Source of the DNA: Moraxella catarrhalis
GTDB taxonomy: Bacteria; Pseudomonadota; Gammaproteobacteria; Pseudomonadales; Moraxellaceae
DNA: 64,000 bases
Direction: 5' to 3'
NCBI RefSeq assembly: GCF_001656295.1
Contig: NZ_LXHE01000006.1
Span: 51,605 to 115,604 of the forward strand
Under the pieces are notes generated by a model. The model was not told the origin of the DNA, did not search any database, and saw nothing but the letters and a program-made list of their open reading frames with translations. Below are positions 40,323-50,415 of the stretch, piece by piece; positions within the stretch are counted from its first letter, which is position 1, and every line of letters starts with the position of its first letter. A program made the translations under genes and the position numbers.

Positions 40323-41326
40323 GATTCTTTTCCGCTTGCACCAAAAACACCACCACGAACCAAGACCGCCATGACATAGTGCTGATTTTCCACGCTTGGC
40401 TTGTTATCTTTTAATATCCAGCCATCAAATAAGGAATAAAAATCCTGCTTTTGTTTGGGTTGGCGAAATGCCGTACCCATCGTGGTTACCTGCCCATATG
40501 GCTCAACTGCAATCGGAAATTGAGCGTCTGGATACCAAGTATCAATGGTACGAATGGCATTGCCGATTTTTTGAGAATGAATGCCTGCTTTGTCATTAAT
40601 ATGATACAAAACCTTACTCTTGGTTTTACCTGTATCCAAAATCAATTCTTGTGATGGATACACTTCTTGACCATAGCCAACCACCGCTTCTGCTGTGATA
40701 TTTAAAATAATAAATGCTTGATTGGTTAAGCCTTGCTCAATCCAGTTAGCCAAAGTCATAAGCTCTGGGCTTTGTGTATCAAAATTATGAATAGAAATGC
40801 TTTTGGCGTCAAAAGTTAAAGTCTGCTGCCGATCTGCCAATTTACATGTGACACTGACCGTAATTTTTTCAGCACCGATACGGTTACGCCATAGCCAGCG
40901 GGCGTTAGCGATATTGGTTGCATAGCGGTGTGCCAGCGTCTTTACACCATGCTCTTTTAGATAGCCTTGCACCGTTTGTAATAATTTGGCTTGATAAGCT
41001 TGGTCATTACAGACATTAGGCTTGCCGTCAAATGGTAGCACTTTACATGTCCATGACACAACCAAAGTATCATTATCTTCTAATAAAGATGCTGAATCTA
41101 CTTTTTGTAAATTGGCTTTTTCAATTTCAGCATCAAGCTTAGCTGGGTCATTTGTAATGGTATTTTTTAAACGATTACTGATTGTGCCACGGATAGATTT
41201 TTCCTGAATACGCACAGGAGTAGTCCCACTGTTTTCATTTTGGCTATTTTTTTGTGCCATAAAACCATCAGAAATATCCAAATTGCGTTCAAAAGCTAAG
41301 ACAGTTGCTGTTTTTAATTGACTCAT
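40319..41326 (-). CDS. csy3: Type I-F backbone subunit Csy3/Cas7f
   Basis: About 335 residues forming the six-copy backbone of the Csy complex along the crRNA spacer. Starts MSQLKTATVLAFERNLDISDGF, matching Cas7f (short: TVLAFERNLDISDG). Six codons of upstream extension are open but lack a family match. Begins 29 bp after csy2 and overlaps csy4. Confidence 0.95.
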   Translation of the reverse strand: MSQLKTATVLAFERNLDISDGFMAQKNSQNENSGTTPVRIQEKSIRGTISNRLKNTITNDPAKLDAEIEKANLQKVDSASLLEDNDTLVVSWTCKVLPFDGKPNVCNDQAYQAKLLQTVQGYLKEHGVKTLAHRYATNIANARWLWRNRIGAEKITVSVTCKLADRQQTLTFDAKSISIHNFDTQSPELMTLANWIEQGLTNQAFIILNITAEAVVGYGQEVYPSQELILDTGKTKSKVLYHINDKAGIHSQKIGNAIRTIDTWYPDAQFPIAVEPYGQVTTMGTAFRQPKQKQDFYSLFDGWILKDNKPSVENQHYVMAVLVRGGVFGASGKES

Positions 41327-41355
41327 CAGATCACTCCATTTCATTAAGATTAAAA

Positions 41356-42291
41356 TTATGATAACTCGTTTTGTGTCAGCAGATATAAACCTGTTTCATC
41401 ATAGTGTTGTCGCCAAAAGGCTGTTTCAATATTATCCTTTAGATGATGTGGATACACCCATTTACCCAAACCGTAAACCGCCTCTACATATTGGCTTGGA
41501 TACTCAGGATTACGCACATTGTCCATTTGACCAGCCTTAAATTGTTCACTAATTGCCTGATAGCCCATTGGCATAGGTACAATCCAGCCATGCCCTGTTT
41601 TGATAGATTTGGTGTGCCATTTGGTATTATCATCTAAACCCAGCTTTGGCTGATGGTGTAGTGTACACACATCAAGCAGTACATCAAGCGGTGTGGCTTT
41701 TGGATCGGTGCTTTGGGCTTTGTCAATCAATTCACCAAATTCAGAACTGGCATCCATCAAAACAAATGCAGGCATTAAAAGTGGTATAATCTGATGCATA
41801 CTTTCAAAACCAAAATACCGTACAGGATGGGTTTTGGCAATATTCATCACACTCCCGCCAGCAATACGCTGCCTAAAAATGGCTTGTGATAAAAATTGGG
41901 TCAGCTCTTGACTGCGTTTTTCTGAAAGTAAATCAGACGCTAACACCTCCACAGCAAAGCTCATCACCAAATTACACTTGCCTTCCTCCACAATTGGGGC
42001 GGTATTACCATCTTTTTTGAGTGGATTACGAGTTTGATTAAAAGTATGGTCACGATATCTGCCTGCTTGATAAGTTTTGGGTGTGCATTCATAACAAGCC
42101 AATAGCACACCGCCTAATGCCAAATCAGCAAATCGCTCATCCGCCATTAAGGTGCGTGATAAGGCATGAAATGCACCTGTAAAGCCTGTAATCGCAGGGA
42201 AGCCATAGGTCAAAGGGCTAGAAATTGTATTGGCATCACAAATCACCATTTTGTGAAAATACACGCACCCTACCCTAACTTTATCATTCAT
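41356..42291 (-). CDS. csy2: Type I-F subunit Csy2/Cas5f
   Basis: 311 residues. Csy2 binds the crRNA 5' handle together with Csy1 at the PAM-recognising tail of the complex. The N-terminal ITGFTGAFHALSRTL region is typical. It overlaps csy1 by 4 bp (ATGA), a tight coupling expected for equimolar subunits. Confidence 0.93.
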   Translation of the reverse strand: MNDKVRVGCVYFHKMVICDANTISSPLTYGFPAITGFTGAFHALSRTLMADERFADLALGGVLLACYECTPKTYQAGRYRDHTFNQTRNPLKKDGNTAPIVEEGKCNLVMSFAVEVLASDLLSEKRSQELTQFLSQAIFRQRIAGGSVMNIAKTHPVRYFGFESMHQIIPLLMPAFVLMDASSEFGELIDKAQSTDPKATPLDVLLDVCTLHHQPKLGLDDNTKWHTKSIKTGHGWIVPMPMGYQAISEQFKAGQMDNVRNPEYPSQYVEAVYGLGKWVYPHHLKDNIETAFWRQHYDETGLYLLTQNELS

Positions 42292-43661
42292 AAAAATACC
42301 CCTTTGCCCAAGCGTTCATAAAATTTTTGCATCTCTTCAATTTCTCGTTGCCATTCATTGTATTCTGCATCTGCAAAATCAAATTTTAGCTCTTTGACCG
42401 TGCTACGCAATTGCTGATTAAACCAAGACGCAAAATCTTCTAAAATCAGCTTCTGCCAGTCATTCTTAGCTTTTTCGTTGGCAAACTCAGCTTCACCGTC
42501 CAAATCAGCACGATACGGATCCAGCCATATTTTTTGGGCAAGTGGCAGTGCATAATGCTTTGACCAACCTGCTGGTTTATTTTGTAATGCATGGGCAATG
42601 CCAAAAATCGTATGCAATAAGCGGTCTATGGCATCTTTGCGTTTATCTCGCACATTGATTGTATTTCTGGTATCTTTAACGACTTGAACCACATAATTAA
42701 AATCATCTTGAATATGGTATTTTAAAGTTTTACTCTCAAAAAAGTTTTCACAAAATTTGGATAAAGAAAATTCACGGCCTTGGCTTATTTTGGGTGGTAA
42801 TGAGGGCAATAAATAGTTACGCCCGCCTTGTCGGCTCGTGAGTTGGCTGATGTTTTGCGGTTTTGAGCCGCCCAATTGTACGATTGCCAAATTTGGCATG
42901 CTGACATAAGATGTATGAAGTGCATTGGGCTTAAAGCGATTCTCTAAGGCTTTTTTATTGTCATCAGAATATCTTAATTCGTTAATTTTTAAATAGACCG
43001 CATAAGTCAATGCTGATGGGTACAATGGAATGATATTGATGTATTGCAGTTCATCTAAATGATTAACTGTATTATCATTAGTTACCCAAAGCATTTGTTT
43101 ATTGCGTTCATGGGTCGCTGGATTTTCCATTGTGCTTTGTAAAACGTGTTTAAAGCATGCATGATAATGACCTGCCATCTCTTTATCATCAGACAAAGAT
43201 GCGATAAATTGCTCATTATCGGCTAAAATCAAATCACGCACTTTTACGCCTTGCCCCACATCAAAATCAAAAAATGATGCCAGCGGCAGAGCTGCTGCGT
43301 TGCCATTCGCATCTAATGCAGGATTGGCAAGACTATGAGTACCAACCAAGGTATTAAGTCGTTGTTGTTTTGGGATAAAATTGATATTATCACCTTTGGC
43401 ATCAGGATGAATGCCTTTGGAAATGTGCGTTCCAAATTTAAGCTGTTTTGCCATGCTATTCACAGCCAAATCCAACCAATGTACACGTTCAAACTTTTTT
43501 TTGATTTCGTCAATTTGTGTCTGGCATTCTGTTATCACAGCATGATTGCCATCTTCTTGGGCTTTCATCAGCTGTTTTTGTAGCTTTTCTGACTTAGAAT
43601 CAATCTGTTGCTCTAAAAATCTGCTGATTGCCGTGAGAGCAAGGTCGTTTATCGTAGTCAT
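42288..43661 (-). CDS. csy1: Type I-F large subunit Csy1/Cas8f
   Basis: 457 residues. Csy1 recognises the CC PAM and recruits Cas2-3. The N-terminal helical region (SRFLEQQIDSKSEKLQK) and the central NLAIVQLGGSKPQNISQL block match the family. First gene of csy1-4. It lies only 41 bp after the YgjP-like gene, so it may depend on read-through from the restriction operon unless it has a promoter in that short gap, where I see none. Confidence 0.95.
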   Translation of the reverse strand: MTTINDLALTAISRFLEQQIDSKSEKLQKQLMKAQEDGNHAVITECQTQIDEIKKKFERVHWLDLAVNSMAKQLKFGTHISKGIHPDAKGDNINFIPKQQRLNTLVGTHSLANPALDANGNAAALPLASFFDFDVGQGVKVRDLILADNEQFIASLSDDKEMAGHYHACFKHVLQSTMENPATHERNKQMLWVTNDNTVNHLDELQYINIIPLYPSALTYAVYLKINELRYSDDNKKALENRFKPNALHTSYVSMPNLAIVQLGGSKPQNISQLTSRQGGRNYLLPSLPPKISQGREFSLSKFCENFFESKTLKYHIQDDFNYVVQVVKDTRNTINVRDKRKDAIDRLLHTIFGIAHALQNKPAGWSKHYALPLAQKIWLDPYRADLDGEAEFANEKAKNDWQKLILEDFASWFNQQLRSTVKELKFDFADAEYNEWQREIEEMQKFYERLGKGVFL

Positions 43662-43702
43662 CTTATCAATACCCTTCCTTAATTAAAGATTTCATGATTT
43701 AA

Positions 43703-44401
43703 TCACACTCCCAACGCCAATTCATTCAATAACGTCTTACGTTGTCGCCAATTGGGTAAAAATTCATCCATATATGCCATAAATCGCGCATTGTGATGAC
43801 GTTCCAATAAATGAACCAATTCATGCACTACCACATATTCCAAACATTCTCGTGGCTTTTTAGCCAACTCTAAATTGAGCCAAATGCTACCTGAAACCGT
43901 ATTGCAACTACCCCATAAGGTTTTCATTTTCTTCACACCAAAACGGCTGGCTTGCACTCCCATTTTGGGTTGCCAAATCGCCAGTAATTTCTCAATTTCA
44001 CGTTTGAGTTCATCGCGGTAATATTGCTCTAATACCGCAATTTTATTGGCATGGCTGGTCTGTTCGCGTACCCACAAATTGATTTTCTGATGTGAAAGTT
44101 CAATGCGATGTCTGCCAGTCGTGTGCAACACTTCTAAACGATAACGCTTGCCCCACAAAAAATGGCTTTCGCCTGCCAGCATTTCGCGTTCAGATTGTCT
44201 CGCCTGGTTTGCAAACTTGGCTTGCTGTTTTTTTATCCAAATCAAACGGCTGGCAACGGCTAAACGTATTGCATCATCACTCATGCGTAACGGTGCAGAT
44301 ACCCGCACATTGCCCACAGGTGGCAAAACAGCAATGTGCAGATTTTTAATTGCTTTTCGCTGTAAATCAATGCTTAAATTGCCAATTTGCATATTACTCA
44401 T
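43703..44401 (-). CDS. YgjP-like (DUF45, SprT-type) metallopeptidase
   Basis: 232 residues. Zinc-binding motif VVHELVHLLERHH (HELVH) with a distal acidic region, as in the YgjP/WLM-type peptidase family. DUF45 proteins commonly accompany type I restriction genes, perhaps degrading subunits or acting in stress. Overlaps the hsdR stop by 4 bp (ATGA), so translation is coupled to HsdR. Confidence 0.87.
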   Translation of the reverse strand: MSNMQIGNLSIDLQRKAIKNLHIAVLPPVGNVRVSAPLRMSDDAIRLAVASRLIWIKKQQAKFANQARQSEREMLAGESHFLWGKRYRLEVLHTTGRHRIELSHQKINLWVREQTSHANKIAVLEQYYRDELKREIEKLLAIWQPKMGVQASRFGVKKMKTLWGSCNTVSGSIWLNLELAKKPRECLEYVVVHELVHLLERHHNARFMAYMDEFLPNWRQRKTLLNELALGV

Positions 44402-47400
44402 GCTTGATATTCCGTCTGCTTCATTATTAAAGCCAACACATCATCGGCATTTAACCCTTGCTCGTCAAAAAGCGGATTAAGCTGATTTTTAAGATGTCTC
44501 TGCTTCATTTTATTGTTTAAATAACCGTCTTGCTTGTGGGCTTGAATGGCATCATGCAAGCGATTGACCCAATTTTCATCTTGACAAAAATTATCAAAAA
44601 TCGCTTGTTTGCCAGCGGTGTTAATGGTTTTTGGGTAATGCGATTGTGGTGGACAAATCACTTGCTTGGCAAGCTGGGCGATTTTGCGTAAATAGTCTTG
44701 ATAATTCAGCACTCCTTTTCGGCGTTGCTCAATCAATTCATCTAACAGCACAGACATTTGTTCGTAATATTTCGGGTTAATCGGGTTTTCATCGACAATT
44801 TTACGGCGAACATTGTTTTCAATGGCTTCCGCCATGCCGTTGGGGTCTGATGCGATATTGGGCGGCAAATTGTCTTGAATATTTTCTTGTTTTTCAACCA
44901 ATAATTGCAACAAACCTTTGTTTTCAAAATCGGCAATTTTTTCGCTGTCTTCCGCACGCACATATTGATTGATTAAATAACGCATATCGGCATCAACGGC
45001 TTTCAAATCCACATAATCGCCACTTGCTATTTTGATGTCATCACGCAGTTGAGTGAATTTTTCTACCCGTTCATGCCATGCTACCGCTTCCTGTTCGCTG
45101 TAGCCTGCCAAAACCAATTCATTGGCAATCGTTGAATAGGCACGAATGAGCTTGACCACTGCCTGATAAAATGCCAAACGGCGTGTTTGAAATTCTGTGG
45201 CTAGGTTGCTGTGCGTATCTTGTCCGCAAAAATAGGCTTTATAGGCAGACAAATCTTTGGGGGCAAGCACATTCTCCACAATCATTTGCACTGCTTCCCA
45301 AGCGGTTTCCAAGTCGGCTTTGGCAATCGCCAAACGGTCTTGCAATAACCCTTTGACATCTTCGGCTTCATATTCGCCAAAGGCTTCTTGGGTGAAATCA
45401 GTAAAGGCTTTTTCCAGCGATTTAAATAAATCACGGTAATCCACAATATAGCCATACGTTTTACTGTCGCCATCCAAGCGGTTTACACGACAAATGGCTT
45501 GGAACAGATTGTGGTCTGCCATTGGCTTGTCAATGTAGAGATAAGTCGCTGACGGGGCGTCAAATCCTGTCAATAATTTATCCACCACAATCAACAATTT
45601 CATTTGGGCGGGTTGCTCAATAAAGCGTTTTTTGACGTCTATTTCAAATTGTTCGGTTTCTTTGTCGCCAATTTGGTTTTCAGGCAGCCTGAAATAGTCA
45701 GCAATCATTTTGCGGTAAATTTTATATTTATACTCTTCTTCACTTTGTCCGTTGCCCGATAATTCACCTTTAATCGCGTTGGCGTTGGGCTTAAAGCTGG
45801 TAACAATCGCTACCTTATCTTTGAGTGATGTTTCGCTAAATAATTCATAGGTTTGGCAAGCCTGATACACGCTGGAACACACCAAAATCGCATTGCCACG
45901 ACCATCAGACATACGCGGTTTGCTATCCATATCCAGCAAAATATCGTCCACAATTTTTTCCAAACGATTTTTGGACGACATCAATTTTTGCATCGTTCCC
46001 CAACGCTGTTTTAACTGCGTTTTGGCAATATCGGTTAAACCACGGGTTTTATTTTCAAACCAGTTATCAATTCGTTTGTGCGATGATAACGATTGTTCGA
46101 TGTCTCGTGCTTCATATAATAAATCCAGCACCACGCCATCTTTGACTGCTTCGTCAAATTTATAGGTATGGATATAACCGCCAAAGACTTCCACCGATTT
46201 TTTCTTGTCGGATTTGAGTAATGGCGTACCTGTAAAGCCGATAAACACCGCTTCAGGCAACAGCATTTTCATCGCTTCGTGTAATTTGCCCGATTGCGTG
46301 CGGTGGCATTCGTCCACAAACACAAACAGCTTGCCTTTGGGTGCAAAATCGCCAGCACGCGCTTTAATTTCACGCAAATAGTCGTTTAATTCGCTGTCGT
46401 CTTGGTCGTCTTCCGTGCCTTTGCGTCCAAATTTATGCACCAAAGAACAAATCAAAGACGGTTGATATTCATCAAGGACATCTAACAAATTTTTTCCACT
46501 GGTTGTGCGATAAATCGTGTGGTTGGTATTACTAAATACCTTTTCGATTTGCTCATCTAATTCTGTGCGGTCGGTAATAATCAACACACGACTGCCGCCA
46601 CCTTGTTCCAAAATCCATTGTGCCAGCCACACCATTGTTAAACTTTTGCCGCTGCCTTGGGTGTGCCAAATAATACCGCCTTCGTTGTTGGCAATTTTGG
46701 CTTGGGCAGCCTGAATACCGAAATATTGATTCGGGCGACAGGTTTTTTTTATCCCTGCATCAAACACCATAAAATCGTGTATCAATGCTAAAAAGCGTGA
46801 TTTGTCGCATAACGATTGCAAATCGGTATCCAAATCGCCTTGAATTTTACCGTCTTCTTTCCATTGCAAATAATATTTTTCGCCCGTTTCAATCACGCCA
46901 TAACGTATGCCTTGCGTGTCGTTGCCTGCCATAACCAATTGCACGGTGGTAAAAAAGGCTTCGGCAAAATCTTTGTGTTGGCTGGACAGGTTTTGGCGAA
47001 TGCCTTCGGATACCGACACCGAAGAGCGCTTCAATTCAATCACCGCCAACGCGATGCCATTGACATACAGCACCAAATCGGGACGTTTGTTGTACGCCAC
47101 ACCTTTTATGCTGACTTCTTCGCCAATGGCAAAATCATTGTTATGCGGATTATCCCAATCAATCAGCCACACCGTTTGCGTTTGTTCGCCCACGCCCGTT
47201 TTGACTTTTACGCCATAGCGTAGCAAGCGATAAATGGCTTGGTTGGCGTCATACAAACGGCGACCACCGCCCACATAATTTTCTTTTTGCAATAATATGA
47301 TTGCGTCTTTTATCAAGTCATCAGACACACCACGCTTTGCCAACCATGTTGTTAAATCATCTTCACGGATATTTTTATTATCTTGCCCGCTCAAATCGCC

Positions 47401-47493
47401 CAAATAGCGATAGTTCAGCGTATTTTGAAAGAATTGGATCACACGGTTTTGGGTTTTTTGTTCAACTTGACCGATGGGGATAGTCCTGGACAT
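44398..47493 (-). CDS. hsdR: Type I restriction enzyme subunit HsdR
   Basis: 1031 residues. N-terminal PD-(D/E)xK nuclease region (DLVLYVNGIALAVIELK), then a superfamily 2 translocase with Walker A HTQGSGKSLTM, DEcH-type box FVDECHRTQSG, GFTGTPLLKSD and VDKLLTGFDAPSATYLY. It moves DNA and cuts at a distance when bound to HsdM2S. Intact despite an 8-base poly-A run in its coding strand at about 46743-46750. Starts 27 bp after the PIN gene. Confidence 0.97.
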   Translation of the reverse strand: MSRTIPIGQVEQKTQNRVIQFFQNTLNYRYLGDLSGQDNKNIREDDLTTWLAKRGVSDDLIKDAIILLQKENYVGGGRRLYDANQAIYRLLRYGVKVKTGVGEQTQTVWLIDWDNPHNNDFAIGEEVSIKGVAYNKRPDLVLYVNGIALAVIELKRSSVSVSEGIRQNLSSQHKDFAEAFFTTVQLVMAGNDTQGIRYGVIETGEKYYLQWKEDGKIQGDLDTDLQSLCDKSRFLALIHDFMVFDAGIKKTCRPNQYFGIQAAQAKIANNEGGIIWHTQGSGKSLTMVWLAQWILEQGGGSRVLIITDRTELDEQIEKVFSNTNHTIYRTTSGKNLLDVLDEYQPSLICSLVHKFGRKGTEDDQDDSELNDYLREIKARAGDFAPKGKLFVFVDECHRTQSGKLHEAMKMLLPEAVFIGFTGTPLLKSDKKKSVEVFGGYIHTYKFDEAVKDGVVLDLLYEARDIEQSLSSHKRIDNWFENKTRGLTDIAKTQLKQRWGTMQKLMSSKNRLEKIVDDILLDMDSKPRMSDGRGNAILVCSSVYQACQTYELFSETSLKDKVAIVTSFKPNANAIKGELSGNGQSEEEYKYKIYRKMIADYFRLPENQIGDKETEQFEIDVKKRFIEQPAQMKLLIVVDKLLTGFDAPSATYLYIDKPMADHNLFQAICRVNRLDGDSKTYGYIVDYRDLFKSLEKAFTDFTQEAFGEYEAEDVKGLLQDRLAIAKADLETAWEAVQMIVENVLAPKDLSAYKAYFCGQDTHSNLATEFQTRRLAFYQAVVKLIRAYSTIANELVLAGYSEQEAVAWHERVEKFTQLRDDIKIASGDYVDLKAVDADMRYLINQYVRAEDSEKIADFENKGLLQLLVEKQENIQDNLPPNIASDPNGMAEAIENNVRRKIVDENPINPKYYEQMSVLLDELIEQRRKGVLNYQDYLRKIAQLAKQVICPPQSHYPKTINTAGKQAIFDNFCQDENWVNRLHDAIQAHKQDGYLNNKMKQRHLKNQLNPLFDEQGLNADDVLALIMKQTEYQA

Positions 47494-47519
47494 GGCGATT
47501 TCCTATGATTTTTAACTTT

Positions 47520-47999
47520 TTAAATACAGATATTCAAAATAATTTGCTTGGCGTGGTCAAAGGGCAATCTGCGACCTTTAGATTTCATGGTATCTAATGC
47601 TGTTATCGCTTGATTTTTATCTATCTTTTGATGAACAACCAACTGCTCTAATACCCATACTGTGCCCTTGATGAGTACTGCTTCTTTTTGAGCAGCATCT
47701 CGCAAAGCTTTATCACCTGTTAATAAAGGGCAGCTTTCTTGTTTAGCAAGCGACAATGCCATTAAATCGTGCATGCTGGTTTTGCGGTATTGGCTAGATA
47801 GTTGAACAACATAAATCATTGATTGCTCTGTTAGGCTTAATTGTTGCAATCCCATTTGCAATAAATTGGCGTGCTGCCTACGCAATTCTCGTTTAAACAG
47901 TACATCAGGCGTACAAAAGCGATAAGGCAAGCTAAACATCAATGCAGTCAATCCACAGCAATCCAAATCAATAAAAATATTGGCATCACTAATCAGCAT
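47520..47999 (-). CDS. PIN-domain protein (DUF3368-like), predicted toxin
   Basis: About 160 residues. The acidic PIN centre is visible as ISDANIFIDLD and later SMHDLMALSLA and LTGDKALRD. Such PIN proteins are ribonucleases in toxin-antitoxin modules. Its start (ATG 47999, alternatives 48008-48020) overlaps the Xre/ImmA gene end, so the pair forms one translationally coupled module inside the hsd operon. Confidence 0.82.
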   Translation of the reverse strand: MLISDANIFIDLDCCGLTALMFSLPYRFCTPDVLFKRELRRQHANLLQMGLQQLSLTEQSMIYVVQLSSQYRKTSMHDLMALSLAKQESCPLLTGDKALRDAAQKEAVLIKGTVWVLEQLVVHQKIDKNQAITALDTMKSKGRRLPFDHAKQIILNICI

Positions 48000-49068
48000 C
48001 TGTTGCATCATTTGTCCCATTGCTCAAAGTTTGCTCCTGAATGAACTGATAAATAGGCATTCCCAATAGCTCCGCTCCTTTAGATTCGCTAATTATCTGT
48101 TCGGCAACCGCACGATAGACCAATTGTTTAAAGGTGTGTGTATTTTCGCTTGCATACACTTCAGGCTCTTGTTTATGCCAGCCGTTTTGATTAAAGATGA
48201 TATTGATGCCCTTGTGGTAAGTTGCGGTAATAATGCCCAAATCTTTGGCACGATAGGCAATCGCACGCATCGACAAGCCATATTCACGCTTTAAATATGC
48301 CAACTCTTTTGCGTAAATCTTTTGGCGTTTTTCGCCAAATTCATGAATCATGCGAGACTTTGGCAATAAAAATGCTCCTGCAAAGCGATTGCACGCTTTT
48401 TCAATATCCCAGTCATCAGGTAAATCATGGGATAAATAAGCAGGCAATACCAAATGCCCCAATTCATGCGCCAATGTAAATCGCTGACGGTCGCCTGACC
48501 ATGATGAAGATACGACAATAATCGGGGTGTTGTTAATCATTGCCTGCAAACCATCAAATTTATTGTCAGTATTGACATCGCTCACGATAACAATAATCCC
48601 CAAATCCTCCAATAAATCAATCATTTTTGGAATGGGGTTTGTGCCTAGTTGCCAATGCTTACGCAACGCATCGGCAAACTGCTCAATATCATCTAGTAAA
48701 TGGACTGTTGGCAAATTTGCTTCCAAGCAATAGGGCTTGACAGGAAAATCAAGCCACAACTCTTTGAGTGTTAGCCAGCGTTCTGCTTGTTTGGTAACAT
48801 CAACCGTGATTTGCTTGAGCAGTTTTTTGGGTGTGCTAGATTTGGTGCGATATTCCACCTCACCCAATTCAACCTGAATAGGGCGGAATAAAAAATCCAT
48901 TTCCACGCCCAGCACATCCATCAGGCGTAGCAATACATCAGACGATGGCATGCTGGTATTATGCTCATATTTTTTAATCATATTGGCACTTAAGCCGACC
49001 AAATCCGCCAATCCCTGCATGGATAACTTTTTAGCTTCTCGTGCCATTTTTAGACGAATGCCAATCAT
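47989..49068 (-). CDS. Xre-type regulator fused to ImmA/IrrE metallopeptidase
   Basis: 359 residues. N-terminal helix-turn-helix (LADLVGLSANMIKKYEHNTSMPSSDVLLRLMD, short: GLSANMIKKYEHN) followed by a COG2856 peptidase domain with the zinc motif FTLAHELGHLVLP. These fusions repress their own operon and cleave repressors or partners under stress. It is directly preceded by an 18-bp inverted repeat and paired with the PIN gene, so regulation and toxin control are the likely roles. Confidence 0.88.
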   Translation of the reverse strand: MIGIRLKMAREAKKLSMQGLADLVGLSANMIKKYEHNTSMPSSDVLLRLMDVLGVEMDFLFRPIQVELGEVEYRTKSSTPKKLLKQITVDVTKQAERWLTLKELWLDFPVKPYCLEANLPTVHLLDDIEQFADALRKHWQLGTNPIPKMIDLLEDLGIIVIVSDVNTDNKFDGLQAMINNTPIIVVSSSWSGDRQRFTLAHELGHLVLPAYLSHDLPDDWDIEKACNRFAGAFLLPKSRMIHEFGEKRQKIYAKELAYLKREYGLSMRAIAYRAKDLGIITATYHKGINIIFNQNGWHKQEPEVYASENTHTFKQLVYRAVAEQIISESKGAELLGMPIYQFIQEQTLSNGTNDATDAD

Positions 49069-49082
49069 AATCGCCCCTTTTT

Positions 49083-49138
49083 AACTTTCTTGGTTTACAA
49101 ATTTTAAAAATCTAGTGTTATTGTAAACCAAGAAAGTT
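49083..49138 (-). promoter_or_regulatory. 18-bp inverted repeat, likely Xre operator
   Basis: AACTTTCTTGGTTTACAA (49083-49100) and its exact reverse complement (49121-49138), separated by 20 bp, lie 15 bp upstream of the Xre/ImmA gene. A TTTACA / TAAAAT pair on the minus strand sits within the arms, so binding would block a promoter. No U run follows, so it is not a terminator. Role as operator is inferred from position. Confidence 0.65.
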
Positions 49139-49175
49139 ATGGAGTGCTACCATAATTTTGTAAATTTTGCAAACC

Positions 49176-50405
49176 TTAAAACGGCAAACGGATTTTTCCT
49201 GTTAATAAATTTTGCATCACACCTTGCTTGATTTCGCGTAATTTTTCAATCCGCGCTTGTAAGGCTTTAATTTCGCTATCCATATCGCCTAGGATTTGGG
49301 CGATGGCGGTTTGTTCTTTATATTGCGGACAAAGAATTTCTATTTGTTTTAAAGTGCTACCATTTAATTTTGCACGAGTACCACCAACAAGATAATGGCT
49401 AATATTCATGGATGAAATACAGTAGGCTAAAAATTTATTGCATAAAATATTCTTCTTTCCCTGAAGTACATGAGCATGATTATTTACCCATATTTTCCCT
49501 GTTGTATATTGAACAGGATAATTGATTAAATCATTAGCTCCATCTTCAGCGACTAAAACAAATTCGCCATCATGGGTAAAGCCATTTACATAATCTTGAA
49601 TACCATTTGCACCATAATATGGGATATTACCAAATATACGATTTGAAGCAGAAACTGGAATTCTTTGATTATCAAAGATATTTACATATTCACCCAACGC
49701 TACCACTTCCCAATCTTCAGGAATATCGCCCCATTCGGTTTTTAGGCTGCCTTTGGGTGTGCCGTCTGCACGGTGGGCAAATTCAGGCAGCCGTGTTTTG
49801 CCTGTGAGTAGCTGTTGCATGGTGGCGGTTTTGATGGCTTGTTTTTTGGCAAGCAATTTTTCCAGCTCGGTAATCAAGGCATCAGTATCACTCAATGCAG
49901 TGGCAATAGCGGTTTGTTCAGCAGTGGATTTTGGGATTGAAATTTTGAATTCAGATAAATTTTTATTTGTAATTTGATTTATCGTTGCTCCCATTACTTC
50001 TTTTATTTGATTTTGAATTACCGATGATTGAAAAGCATAAAATACAAAATTTGCGTAAGATGTTCTAAAAATAGACATAAAAGCACCGAAAGCTGAACCA
50101 GATGTCTTTTTATCAATCAACGCACATTTTCCAATTAACTGACGACTACCATTTCTCACGCAAATTAAAATATCATTTTCTTTTGTAATAACCCGTTCTG
50201 GTAATACCATATCTACAAAAACATTATCTTGAAATTCTAATTTGTTATTTTGAATATTTGATGAACGTAAAACCAGTGTTCCAAAAGATTTTACATTGCT
50301 TGGACTATACGTTAATCCAATGATAGTTTCACCAATATCCCCCAAAGCCACCACTTCCCAATCACTCGGAATTAAACCCAATTCAGTCTGTTTATAGCTT
50401 GTCAT
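49176..50405 (-). CDS. hsdS: Type I restriction specificity subunit HsdS
   Basis: 409 residues with two target recognition domains. TRD1 begins at LGLIPSDWEVVALG, TRD2 at WGDIPEDWEVVALGEY. Conserved spacer helices with QTAIATALSDTDALI and QTAIAQILGDMDSEI lie after each. The two TRDs differ, so the recognition sequence is bipartite. It defines HsdM methylation and HsdR cutting specificity. Located 10 bp after hsdM. Confidence 0.95.
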   Translation of the reverse strand: MTSYKQTELGLIPSDWEVVALGDIGETIIGLTYSPSNVKSFGTLVLRSSNIQNNKLEFQDNVFVDMVLPERVITKENDILICVRNGSRQLIGKCALIDKKTSGSAFGAFMSIFRTSYANFVFYAFQSSVIQNQIKEVMGATINQITNKNLSEFKISIPKSTAEQTAIATALSDTDALITELEKLLAKKQAIKTATMQQLLTGKTRLPEFAHRADGTPKGSLKTEWGDIPEDWEVVALGEYVNIFDNQRIPVSASNRIFGNIPYYGANGIQDYVNGFTHDGEFVLVAEDGANDLINYPVQYTTGKIWVNNHAHVLQGKKNILCNKFLAYCISSMNISHYLVGGTRAKLNGSTLKQIEILCPQYKEQTAIAQILGDMDSEIKALQARIEKLREIKQGVMQNLLTGKIRLPF

Positions 50406-50415
50406 GATTACCCCT

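Noticed and set aside
46743..46750. 8-base poly-A run inside hsdR as a frameshift
   Set aside because: The frame through it reads GIKKTCRPNQY as expected, so it is intact.
49083..49138. 18-bp inverted repeat as a terminator for hsdS
   Set aside because: The loop is 20 nt and no T run follows on the minus strand; an operator is more likely.
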